A program made the position numbers and the translations under genes. Positions 8,211-16,685 of a stretch of 64,000 nucleotides of DNA are shown piece after piece; the first letter of the stretch is position 1, and each line of letters opens with the position of its first letter. The stretch comes from Trebonia sp963771985 (GTDB lineage: Bacteria > Actinomycetota > Actinomycetes > Streptosporangiales > Streptosporangiaceae), in NCBI GenBank assembly GCA_963771985.1, contig CAVYVO010000003.1, positions 124,001 to 188,000 of the forward strand. The letters run 5' to 3'. The notes beneath the pieces were generated by a model, which worked only from the letters and a program-made list of their open reading frames with translations, ran no database searches and had not been told where the DNA came from.

Positions 8211-8824
8211 CAGACGCCGGGCATGCTACTCGGCGCAACGCGCCGCTCGCCGCGCCTTGTGACGGCGCCAGGCACGGGTTGAACCTGCCAGGTGACGTGA
8301 ACATGTGGGTCTTCGTCATCGGAGACCTCGTCATATTCTCCGTCTACTTCATCGTTTTCATGGCGTATCGCGGCAGTGAACGAGCCCTCTTCCTGGAGTC
8401 GCAGCGGCATCTCAGCCTCGGCACCGGCGTTGTGAACACGCTCGTGCTGCTCGCGAGTTCGCGATTCGTCGCCCTGGCGGCTGCGGCGGCCCGGGCAGGT
8501 AACCCTGGCCGCGCCATGAGGCTCACCGTATGCTGCGGCCTTTGCGGGCTGCTGTTCCTGCTGATCAAAATCTACGAATGGTATTCCGCCGTCAGTCACG
8601 GGTTCACCGTGCAGCGCAACGACTTCTTCATGTTCTATTACACCCTGACCGGCGTGCACCTGTTTCACGTGCTGCTCGGCATGATCATTCTGGTGATCAT
8701 GCGGCGAGAGCTCCGCGATCCGCGTCTCCGCCGGGTCAGCGTGGTCGAGGCCGGCGCCATTTACTGGCACATGGTAGATCTCCTGTGGGTTGTTATATTT
8801 GCCCTGGTATACGTGCTGAGGTGA
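8207..8824 (+). CDS. Heme-copper oxidase subunit III family protein (NorE-like)
   Basis: The 205-aa protein has five predicted helices. GDVNMWVFVIGDLVIFSVYF opens the first, LLIKIYEWYSAV matches the subunit III region with conserved acidic and aromatic residues, HLFHVLLGMIILVIM follows, and the last helix contains YWHMVDLLWVVIF. This matches subunit III/NorE, not a catalytic subunit. It precedes a subunit IV-like gene by 1 bp. No subunit I or II gene is in the window, so the pair probably modifies an oxidase or nitric oxide reductase encoded elsewhere. The start is a GTG; alternative downstream starts would shorten the soluble N terminus. Confidence 0.85.
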   Translation: MTDAGHATRRNAPLAAPCDGARHGLNLPGDVNMWVFVIGDLVIFSVYFIVFMAYRGSERALFLESQRHLSLGTGVVNTLVLLASSRFVALAAAAARAGNPGRAMRLTVCCGLCGLLFLLIKIYEWYSAVSHGFTVQRNDFFMFYYTLTGVHLFHVLLGMIILVIMRRELRDPRLRRVSVVEAGAIYWHMVDLLWVVIFALVYVLR

Positions 8825-8825
8825 G

Positions 8826-9101
8826 ATGAGCACAACAATAGATAAGCGGATTACCCGGATATGGGTCTTCCTCTCCGCAATGACGATCCTCTCCTGGTCC
8901 CTGGGCAGCGCCCGCGGCGGCAAGGAATTCTCGCCAAGCGCCCTAGTTACCGTCGGAGTCGTCGCGATAGCCTTCGTGAAGGCACGCTTCATCATCCGGG
9001 ACTTCATGGGAGTGCGCGCGGCGCCAAGGTGGCTCCGGCTCTGCACAGATATCTGGCTGGCCACTCTCACGACGGTAATTCTCGCGCTTTACCTGTTCTG
9101 A
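8826..9101 (+). CDS. Cytochrome c oxidase subunit IV family protein (NorF/COX4-like)
   Basis: The small 91-aa protein has three predicted helices, with a family-typical FVKARFIIRDFMGVR stretch between helix 2 and helix 3 and a final WLATLTTVILALYLF helix. Bacterial subunit IV and NorF proteins have this size and topology. It begins 1 bp after the subunit III stop, so the two are co-translated. It is the last gene of the TetR-associated operon. The downstream gap to the convergent YesL-like gene is 73 bp. Confidence 0.8.
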   Translation: MSTTIDKRITRIWVFLSAMTILSWSLGSARGGKEFSPSALVTVGVVAIAFVKARFIIRDFMGVRAAPRWLRLCTDIWLATLTTVILALYLF

Positions 9102-9174
9102 AAGCCCCATGGTGGCTCGGGGCGTGGTCAGCGTGGCGGAGCAGGGTTCGGGCAGGGCTCCGCGCAGACGCTAC

Positions 9175-9843
9175 TCAACTGGACCGTCGGCCAGGACCGG
9201 CAGGATTACCGCGGACGGGTGTGCGGGATCGTGGAATACCTGCTGATCGGCGCAGGCCGGGCCGGGCGACCAGCTTCAGCGCGTGCAGCAAGAACACCGG
9301 CAGGCCCAGGAGCAGCACGGCGGGGTCGCTCACGGCGAGGATCGCCACGCCGGCGATCGGGGCCGCCGACAGCGGCCCGGCGACAAGCAGGTTCCTGACC
9401 GCGAGCCGGGCTGACATCGACCACAGGTCCACTGGAGGCATGCCCGGCTCGTCGGCCGCGAGCTGGAATACATAGCTCAGGGCGGCCAGGGTGATGAGCA
9501 GCGCGCCGCCGCCCAGGGCGAGCCCGGCTCTCCCGGCCAGCGTCGCCTCCCGGGCGAAGTGATGTATCTCGGCCAGGCCAAGCACGGCGGCGAGCATCGG
9601 GACTCCGGCGCCGAGCGTCGTCCGCACCGACCACCGGTCACGGAACTCGGCGATGAACTGGCGGATCACGCGGTCCTCCCCGTCGCGGCGCCACTGGTCC
9701 AGGGCCGCCGATGCGGCGCAGACCGCGGACGGCGCGGTGATCAGCGGCAGTGACGCCACGATCATCGCCAGGTTGAGGGCCAGGGTGTTGAACAGCGCGG
9801 TGAGCCCGGCCATGATCCTGGTCCCAAAGATGCCGCTGGTCAT
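9175..9843 (-). CDS. YesL/DUF624-like membrane protein
   Basis: The 222-aa protein opens with a YesL-like N terminus (GTRIMAGLTALFNTLALNLA, then a long helix and PSAVCAASAAL) and has about five membrane segments. YesL proteins are frequently encoded beside MalFG-type sugar transporter genes and their function is not established. It lies 4 bp after the MalG-like permease gene and is the last gene of the lacI-binding protein-permease operon. The final 25 residues are Arg/Pro/Gly-rich and may reflect a lost natural stop. Confidence 0.7.
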   Translation of the reverse strand: MTSGIFGTRIMAGLTALFNTLALNLAMIVASLPLITAPSAVCAASAALDQWRRDGEDRVIRQFIAEFRDRWSVRTTLGAGVPMLAAVLGLAEIHHFAREATLAGRAGLALGGGALLITLAALSYVFQLAADEPGMPPVDLWSMSARLAVRNLLVAGPLSAAPIAGVAILAVSDPAVLLLGLPVFLLHALKLVARPGLRRSAGIPRSRTPVRGNPAGPGRRSS

Positions 9844-9847
9844 GGCG

Positions 9848-10756
9848 TCATCCCTTCGTGCCGGTGAGGGTGATTCCCTGGATGAACGTGCGCTGGGTGA
9901 AGAAGAACAAGATCACGATCGGGGCGGTCGCCGCGGTGGCGCCGGCCATCACCCACGCCCAGTTCGTCGTGTAGTCGCCGAGGATCAGCGCCAGGCCCAG
10001 CGACAGCGGGTAGGAGTTCTGGTTGCTGATGTAGACCAGCGGTCCCAGGTAGTCGTTCCAGCAGTAGATGAACTGGAAGAGGATCACGGTCGCCATGGCC
10101 GGCTTCGCCAGCGGCAGGATGACCCGCCTGTAGATGTAGAACTCGCTGGCCCCGTCGATGCGCGCGGCTTCCGACAGCGACTGCGGGATCGTCATGAAGA
10201 ACTGGCGGAGCAGGAACGTGCTGAACACCGAGCTGCCGAAGAATGTCGGCACCTCCAGCGGCAGGTAACCGCCGATCCAGCCGAACCGCTTGTACATCAC
10301 GAACAGCGGGATCAGCGTGCAGACGAACGGCAGGATCAGCGTCATCAGCATCACGTAGAAGACGGCGTCCCGGCCCGGCCATTTGAGCCGGGAGAAGCCG
10401 TAAGCGACCAGGCTGCTCGATATGCACACGCCGACGATGGTGATAGCGGCGTAAAGGAACGTGTTCCAGAAGAACCTGAAGTACGGCAATGCCGCGAACA
10501 GGTCCGGGTAGTTGGACCACAGGAACGGGTGCGGCCACCAGACGACAGGCAGTGTGAGCGCCTGCTGCGCCGTCTTGAAGGAGGTGCCGACCATCCATAC
10601 CAGCGGCAGCGCGAACATGGCGGACAGCACGATCAGCACGCTGTGCTTACCGAGGCTGGCGCCGAGCCTGCGGAAGACCCGGCGCGACCCCAACGCCGGC
10701 CGCCGTTGCGGCGGCGCCCCGTTAGCCGAGGTCACCTGCGGAGATACGGTCTGCAT
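9848..10756 (-). CDS. Carbohydrate ABC transporter permease (MalG-like)
   Basis: The 302-aa protein has six predicted membrane helices and a binding-protein-dependent transport signature in the EAARIDGASEFYIYRRVILP stretch (EAA loop), which contacts the ATPase. The final segment contains PIVILFFFTQRTFIQGIT, typical of MalG-type permeases. The ATG at 10756 is chosen; the same frame runs farther upstream only as a shadow of the MalF-like gene. It is 5 bp downstream of malF-like and 4 bp upstream of the YesL gene. No ATPase gene is in this cluster, so a shared MsiK-type ATPase encoded elsewhere is expected. Confidence 0.92.
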   Translation of the reverse strand: MQTVSPQVTSANGAPPQRRPALGSRRVFRRLGASLGKHSVLIVLSAMFALPLVWMVGTSFKTAQQALTLPVVWWPHPFLWSNYPDLFAALPYFRFFWNTFLYAAITIVGVCISSSLVAYGFSRLKWPGRDAVFYVMLMTLILPFVCTLIPLFVMYKRFGWIGGYLPLEVPTFFGSSVFSTFLLRQFFMTIPQSLSEAARIDGASEFYIYRRVILPLAKPAMATVILFQFIYCWNDYLGPLVYISNQNSYPLSLGLALILGDYTTNWAWVMAGATAATAPIVILFFFTQRTFIQGITLTGTKG

Positions 10757-10761
10757 GCTGG

Positions 10762-11688
10762 CTACCTCTGCTCGTTCTCGTAGTACACCCAGCGCCTCGA
10801 CGTTTTCAGCAGCACCACGGTGATGATCAGGACCAGGATGAACAGCAGGAACGCCATCGCGGACGCGTAGCCGAGGTGCAGGTCGGTGAACGCTTGCTGG
10901 TAGTAGTACGTGACATAGAACATGGTCGAGCTGCCGGGGCTGCCGGGCGGGGACTCGATCACCTGCGCCTGAGTGAAGTACTGGATGGACAGCACCAGTG
11001 ACAAGATCACGTTGAACAGGATGACCGGGCTGATCATCGGGATCGTCACCTTGCGCAGCCGCTGCCACGGCCCGGCGCCTTCCAGCAAGGCCACCTCGTA
11101 CATCTCCTTGGGCACTCCCTGCAGCGCCGCCAGGTAGATCACCATCGGCTGGCCGAGGCCCCACAGCCCGAGCAGGATGAACGTCGGCTTGGACCACTCG
11201 ATCGAGAAGAACCACGCCGGGCCGTTGATGTGCACGTCGGACAGCAGCGAGTTCACGATGCCGAACGACGGCTGGAAGATCCAGACGAAGATCAGCGACG
11301 AGGCCACCACAGGCACGATCGACGGGATGTAGAACAGGGTCCGGTAGACCGTCTGGCCGCGCACGTTCATGTTGAGCAGCAGCGCCAGCCCGAGCGCCGC
11401 CGCGGTGGAGAAGGGCACCTCGATGATCGTGTAGTAGAAGGTGTTGAACAGCGCGGTACGGAATGTCGCGTCGTGCAGCAGGCCGGAGTAGTTCGCCAGC
11501 CCCTTGAAGACCGGGTTCCCGATCCCGGTGAACGTCGTGAAGCTGTAGTACAGCGTCGCGAAGAACGGGTAGAGGTAGAACACGCAGAACCCGATGACCC
11601 ACGGGCTGATGAACAGCAGTCCGAGCCGGGTTTGCCGCCACCGGATCAGCCTGGTTGGCGTGACCTTGCGTACTGCCGTGCTTGCCAT
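10762..11688 (-). CDS. Carbohydrate ABC transporter permease (MalF-like)
   Basis: The 308-aa protein has six predicted helices. Its N terminus (RLGLLFISPWVIGFCVFYLYPF) is typical of MalF-type permeases. The EAA loop is present as YEVALLEGAGPWQRLRKVTIP. It pairs with the MalG-like protein to form the membrane channel of an importer for an oligosaccharide, probably an alpha-galactoside given the divergent GH36 gene. It starts 44 bp after the binding-protein stop. Confidence 0.92.
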   Translation of the reverse strand: MASTAVRKVTPTRLIRWRQTRLGLLFISPWVIGFCVFYLYPFFATLYYSFTTFTGIGNPVFKGLANYSGLLHDATFRTALFNTFYYTIIEVPFSTAAALGLALLLNMNVRGQTVYRTLFYIPSIVPVVASSLIFVWIFQPSFGIVNSLLSDVHINGPAWFFSIEWSKPTFILLGLWGLGQPMVIYLAALQGVPKEMYEVALLEGAGPWQRLRKVTIPMISPVILFNVILSLVLSIQYFTQAQVIESPPGSPGSSTMFYVTYYYQQAFTDLHLGYASAMAFLLFILVLIITVVLLKTSRRWVYYENEQR

Positions 11689-11732
11689 CGCGTGTTTCTA
11701 CCTCTACCTCGTCCGTCCGGTACTAGAGCGGG

Positions 11733-13136
11733 CTAGCTGCCGGCACCGCTGTTGGCCTGCTGGTCGATGTAGGTCAGCGCCTGCTGCCAGCTAGCTGACT
11801 TCTCGGCTATATTTTCGGAGGCGGTGGCCTCTGCGGTGAAGAACTCGGACTCGTGGGGGGTAAGCTTGGGCGTCACCGACAGCGGGCTCGACATCTGCTC
11901 GATGAACACGTTCAGCCACGGGTTAGCCTTGAGCCACGCCTGGAAGGCGGGCGCGGCCGCGCCGGCCGGCGAGGTCGGCATCCAGCCGCCCTTCGGGTAG
12001 AGCGACGTCATGAAGGACTCGTTGTTGTAGCCGGCCAGCCAGGCGATGAACTCGAATGCCTGCTGCGGATGCGCCGCACCTTTCGGGATGATGTTGTAGT
12101 TACCCTGCCCGAACGTGCTCGGGCCGCCGACCGTGTTGGGGAACGGGACGACGCCGAAGTTGCCGGCCATGGCCGGGTTCGTGACCGGGATGTTCTGCGC
12201 GCCTTCCCAGGGCCCGTCCATGGCGAACCCTTCCTTGCCGGCCACGAACGGGTCGTCATCGCCGCCCGCCACCCCGCCGTACGCGGTCGCCATGGCCGAG
12301 ACGAGCGAGTACGGGTAGTTGTCGTAGGAGGCCAGGAACTTCGCCTCGGCCTGCGCGCCCGGGCAGCTGGCCAGGTCGTACTTGCCCGAGGAGTCGAAGC
12401 AGTTCACCGCGCCGAAGAAGCTGTCGAAGTACTCCATGCCCTGGTCGTAGCTCGGGTAGAAGCCGATCTGCTCGAGCTTGCTGCCGGAGATCTTCCACTC
12501 TTTCGCCTGGTCGGCGTAGAGCTCGGCCAGCGTGGTGGGCGGCGAGGAGATGCCGGCCGCCTTCAGCATGGACTTGTTGTAGTACAGCGCCCAGGAGTTC
12601 ATGCCCATCGGCAGCGCGTACAGCGTGCCGTCGTACTCGCCGCCCTGCAGGGCGATCGGGTACAGCCACTTCTCCAGGCCGGAGTAGGTGCCGGTCAGGT
12701 ACGGGGCCATCGACTGGATCGTGCCGTCCGCGGCGTACTCGCCGAGCACCGGGTTCCACTCGGTGAACACGTCCGGCGGGTCGCCGGCCGCGATCTCGGA
12801 CAGCAGCTTTGCGTCCCCGGTCGCGCTCGGGATGCTGGACTCGGTGACGTGGATGCCCGGGTGAGTGGCGTTGAACTGGTTGACCATCTGGTTGAGCAGC
12901 GTCAGGGTGTTGCCCGACCACATGGTCTGCCAGTTGAGATCCACCACTCCTGACGACGATGAGGAGGTGCTGCTCGACGACGCGGCGGGGCCCCCGCAGG
13001 CCCCGAGGGCCAGCGCGGCGCACGCCGCGAGCATCGTGGGCACGGCGCTCCGGATCAGCCCGGCTCTTCGGCGGCGGGTGGTCTGTCCGGGGGCGTGCGG
13101 ACTGATGCCGCGAAGTGCGTATATCTTTTCAATCAC
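11733..13136 (-). CDS. Extracellular sugar-binding lipoprotein of ABC importer
   Basis: The 467-aa protein begins with a basic region, a hydrophobic segment and a lipobox (LGAC, Cys near residue 47) followed by a Ser-rich linker. The mature part is SBP_bac_1-like, with DPPDVFTEWNPV and FAMDGPWEGAQ stretches typical of oligosaccharide binders. A GTG start at 13136 is supported by an AAAGGAAG Shine-Dalgarno about 8 nt upstream; starts within the leader cannot be excluded. It lies 28 bp after lacI and is followed by the two permease genes. It would capture the sugar outside the membrane for this importer. Confidence 0.92.
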   Translation of the reverse strand: MIEKIYALRGISPHAPGQTTRRRRAGLIRSAVPTMLAACAALALGACGGPAASSSSTSSSSSGVVDLNWQTMWSGNTLTLLNQMVNQFNATHPGIHVTESSIPSATGDAKLLSEIAAGDPPDVFTEWNPVLGEYAADGTIQSMAPYLTGTYSGLEKWLYPIALQGGEYDGTLYALPMGMNSWALYYNKSMLKAAGISSPPTTLAELYADQAKEWKISGSKLEQIGFYPSYDQGMEYFDSFFGAVNCFDSSGKYDLASCPGAQAEAKFLASYDNYPYSLVSAMATAYGGVAGGDDDPFVAGKEGFAMDGPWEGAQNIPVTNPAMAGNFGVVPFPNTVGGPSTFGQGNYNIIPKGAAHPQQAFEFIAWLAGYNNESFMTSLYPKGGWMPTSPAGAAAPAFQAWLKANPWLNVFIEQMSSPLSVTPKLTPHESEFFTAEATASENIAEKSASWQQALTYIDQQANSGAGS

Positions 13137-13164
13137 GAGATGCTTCCTTTCTCTGGGGTGTGCA

Positions 13165-14250
13165 TCAAGTGCCTGCCGCGCGGGTCGTGCCGGACCCGCG
13201 CGGCAACTGGCTGGGACCCGCGCTCTCCCTGATGATCAGCTGAGGTTCGGGCCGTCGTGCGTGGGGCAGGGCATCCTTCCGCTCCATCAGTGCCAGGAGC
13301 ATGGCGAAGCAGGCCCGGCCTAGTTCGGCGAAGTCCAGGCGCACCGTGGTGAGCGGTGGCGTCAGGAACTCAGCCACCGGCGTGTCGTCGAACCCGACGA
13401 CACTGACATCCCCCGGGATGGCGCGCCCCGCCGCGTGCATGGCCCGCATCACCCCGAGGGCGAGGTCGTCATTGCCGCAGAGCACGGCGGTTACCTCCGG
13501 ATCGGAGGCCAGCACCCGCCCGGCCTCGTAGCCGGACCGGGGAGTCCAGCCGCACTGCAGCGGAGCCGGTACCGGTGCTCCGGCCTCCTCCAGGGTCTCG
13601 CGCCACCCCGCCTGCCGCTGGCTGGTATGCGTAGAGGACGGAATGGCCAGATAGTGCACCGTCCGGTGGCCGAGGCCGAACAGGTATGCGGTCGCCTCGG
13701 CGGCGGCTTGCCTGTCGTCGATCCACACCCAGGGCTTGCCTTCGCCCTCGCCGCCGACCGGCGTCTCGACTATCCCCACCATGGGCACGCCCGCCGGGAC
13801 GGCGGAAAGCGCATGCGTGCCTGCCCGGTCGAAGGCCACCACGATGAGCGCGCCGCCCTGCTCCATCGCCCGGTCGACGGCATCGGCCACGCCGGCCGGC
13901 TCCTCGGATTCGATCACCCGCACGCCCATCGCGAAATCCGCGGCGCGGGCGGCTTCCTCGATGCCCTGGAGGGCCGACCGCTGGCCGTACAGGGTCGTGT
14001 TCGATGTCAGCACCGTCACCGCCTGGACCGGCCCGCCGGCCAGCGCGCGGGCCGCGCGGTTCGGCCGGAAGCCGAGGCGGGTGATGGTCGCGAGTACGTG
14101 CTCGCGGGTGGAGCGCTTCACGCTCGGATGCCCGTTGATCACCCGCGAGACCGTCTGGTACGAGACGCCGGCCGCGGTGGCGACGTCGTAGATGCTGACG
14201 GCCCGGGCCTCGTCCGGAGGCCCCGCGCTTGTGTGAGCGGTCACATCCAT
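13165..14250 (-). CDS. LacI-family transcriptional regulator
   Basis: The 361-aa repressor has a LacI helix-turn-helix (SIYDVATAAGVSYQTVSRVINGHPSVK, then the hinge helix NRAARALAGG) and a periplasmic-binding-protein-like sensor domain. ATG 14250 is chosen because the frame upstream crosses the operator. Two LacI-type operators lie at 14232-14245 (inside its own first codons) and 14258-14273. It heads the operon of binding protein, two permeases and the YesL-like protein and diverges from the GH36 gene, so it likely controls both units in response to an alpha-galactoside or a derivative. Confidence 0.92.
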   Translation of the reverse strand: MDVTAHTSAGPPDEARAVSIYDVATAAGVSYQTVSRVINGHPSVKRSTREHVLATITRLGFRPNRAARALAGGPVQAVTVLTSNTTLYGQRSALQGIEEAARAADFAMGVRVIESEEPAGVADAVDRAMEQGGALIVVAFDRAGTHALSAVPAGVPMVGIVETPVGGEGEGKPWVWIDDRQAAAEATAYLFGLGHRTVHYLAIPSSTHTSQRQAGWRETLEEAGAPVPAPLQCGWTPRSGYEAGRVLASDPEVTAVLCGNDDLALGVMRAMHAAGRAIPGDVSVVGFDDTPVAEFLTPPLTTVRLDFAELGRACFAMLLALMERKDALPHARRPEPQLIIRESAGPSQLPRGSGTTRAAGT

Positions 14251-14273
14251 GGCAGGATTGTGAGCGCTCACAA
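14232..14273. promoter_or_regulatory. Pair of LacI-type operators
   Basis: TTGTGAGCGCTCACAA at 14258-14273 is a perfect 16-bp palindrome with the central CG typical of LacI/PurR-type sites. A second, imperfect site TGTGAGCGGTCACA lies at 14232-14245, with centres about 27 bp apart. A -35-like TTGTCA (14280-14285) and -10-like GATTTA (14303-14308), 17 bp apart, follow on the plus strand, so the sites overlap the upstream edge of the alpha-galactosidase promoter and the start of lacI. Confidence 0.8.
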
Positions 14274-14355
14274 AAAGCATTGTCAAGGGCGCCGGCGTCA
14301 CGATTTAACCACTCAGAAACGCCATGCTCCGCGATGCGCAGCGAGGAGGACCTAG

Positions 14356-16685
14356 TTGACCGCCGGAACTCAACCGCAGACAACCACCTTCGGCTGGTCG
14401 GACGATGCTATTGACCTTGCGATCGACGTAGATCCGATGGGTGTCGCGCGGCTGACCCGCCTCGCGGCCGGCCCGGGCCGGCGGCCGGGGATGCCGGGCC
14501 GCCGCGGCACCCGGACAGCCCGGCCGCGGCCGGGCTGCCGCTGGCGGACGTCGTCCTCGCGGGTGAGGGCCGGGCCTGGTCAGGACGGCGGTACTGCGAG
14601 TCCGTCGCCGGTCAGCGCATGCGCTACGCGGGGCACGAGGAGCGATCCGACGGGGACGGCTGGCGGCTGCTCCGGGTGGACCTCGCCGATCCGGTCACCG
14701 GGCTGCGAGCCGAGGTCTGCTACCGGATCCTGGCGGGCCAGGGGACCGTTCGGTCATGGGTCCGGCTGACGCACCATGGCACTGCTCCGGTGACGGTCGA
14801 GTCGGTGACCTCGTTCTTGTGCGGCGGTCTTTCCGGAGGTCTCGACGGCCCGGACGAGCTCAGCGACCTTGACATCCTCTGGAGCGAGAACGACTGGCTT
14901 GCCGAGGGGCGCTGGCAGCGCCGCGCGCTCCGTGCGGCCCTTCCTGACCTCAGCCGGCAAGCGCACGGCGCCGATCCACGCGGCAGGTTCGGCGTAACCA
15001 GCGCGGGCACCTGGTCCTCGGGCACGTACCTGCCGATGGGCGGGATCGTGAACCGCCGCACCGGCCACAGCTGGATCTGGCAAGTCGAGCACAACGGTGC
15101 GTGGCACTGGCAGGTAGGGGAGTGCGCGCGCCGCGAGACCGGACCCGAGAGCACCGCCGCGGTCGGGCATCGCGCCACGGCAGCTGCGCGGAGCGGGGCA
15201 TACGTCGCGATCCTCGGGCCGACGGACGTCGAGCACCACTGGCATGTCACTCTGGCGCCGGGCGAGGAATTCACCACGGTCCCGGCCGCCGTCGCCGTCA
15301 GCGCCGGCGGGCCGGACGACACGCTGGGCCGGCTCACGGCTTACCGGCGCGCCATCCGGCGCCCGCACGCAGACCACCGGCTCCTGCCTGTCATCTTCAA
15401 CGATTACATGAACACGCTGATGGGCGATCCGACGACGGAGCGGCTGCTGCCGCTGATCGCGGCGGCCGCCTCGGTGGGAGCAGAGTACTTCTGCGTAGAC
15501 GCCGGCTGGTACATAGAGCCTGGCGAGAGCTGGTGGGACACCGTCGGCGAGTGGAAACCCTCGGCGAACCGATTTCCCGGCGGCATCGCCGAGGTGCTCG
15601 GCCGCATCAAGGCCGAAGGCATGGTCCCCGGGCTGTGGCTGGAACCCGAGGTGGTCGGCGTGCGCAGCCCTGTCGCCGGCCGGCTGCCGGCCGGGGCGTT
15701 CTTCACCCGGCACGGCCAGCGGGTGGTCGAGAACGGCCGCTACCACCTGGACCTGCGTCACCCCGCCGCCGTCAAGCACCTAGACGAGGTGATCGACTAC
15801 GTGGTCGGCGACCTGGGCGCCGGCTACCTGAAGCTGGACTACAACATCAACGGCGGCCCGGGAACCGACACCGGCAACCAGAGCGCGGGGGCCGGCCTCC
15901 TGGCCCATAACCGCGCCCACCTAGAGTGGCTGGAGGCAGTGCTCGACAGGCACCCGGGACTGGTCATCGAGAACTGTGCCTCCGGCGGGCTGCGGATGGA
16001 CTACGCCATGCTGTCCAGGCTCCAGCTTCAGTCAACCAGCGACCAGCAGGACTACCTCCGCTACCCGGCGATCACGGCGGCCGCCCCGGCCGCGGTCACC
16101 CCCGAGCAGGCAGCGGCCTGGGCTTACCCGCAGCCCGGCTTCAGCGACAGGGAGATCGTCTTCACACTGTGCGGCGCCCTGCTCGGCCGGGTCCACCTGT
16201 CCGGGCACATCGACCAGATGAGCGACACGCAGCGCCGGCTCGTGGCCGACGCCGTGGACGTCTACAAGCAGGTCCGGGCCGACCTGCCGGACGCGGTCCC
16301 GTTCTGGCCGCTTGGCCTTCCCCAGTGGACCGACTCCTGGCTGGCACTGGGGATGCGCACGCTGGCCGTCGCGTACCTCCTCGTGTGGCATCGAGGCCAG
16401 GTCCCCGGTCCGCAGGTCTCCGGGGCGCCCGTCCCCGGGACGCGGGCCGGAGCCGGGCCGGGCAGCCGCGCGGACACCGCGGATAGCGATCCGGCTGGGC
16501 TGGCGATCCCCGTGGCCCACCTGCGCGGCACGGCGGCCGTACCGGAAACCCTTTACCCCCGCACCGGACAGCCGTCGGTCAGCTGGGACGCGGGCCGCGG
16601 CGAGCTTACTGTCGCGCTGCCGGACACACCGGCCGCATGCCTGGTCCGCATCAAGCGGGAGACCATGCGTGACCGCGGACAGTAA
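14356..16685 (+). CDS. GH36 alpha-galactosidase with an N-terminal frameshift
   Basis: Two frames together give a complete GH36 enzyme. A TTG start at 14356 has an excellent Shine-Dalgarno (GAGGAGG, 14343-14349) and encodes the family N terminus (WSDDAIDLAIDVDPMGVARL). About 40-55 codons later the similarity moves to the -1 frame, where LPLADVVLAGEGRAWSGRRY continues into the main body. Catalytic features are intact: YFCVDAGWY, GLWLEPEVVG, the nucleophile Asp in YLKLDYNI (codon 15837-15839) and the SDQQD acid/base region near 16041. It would release galactose from alpha-galactosides in the cytoplasm. An internal ATG at 14619 gives a 688-aa version lacking the start of the beta domain. Confidence 0.82.
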
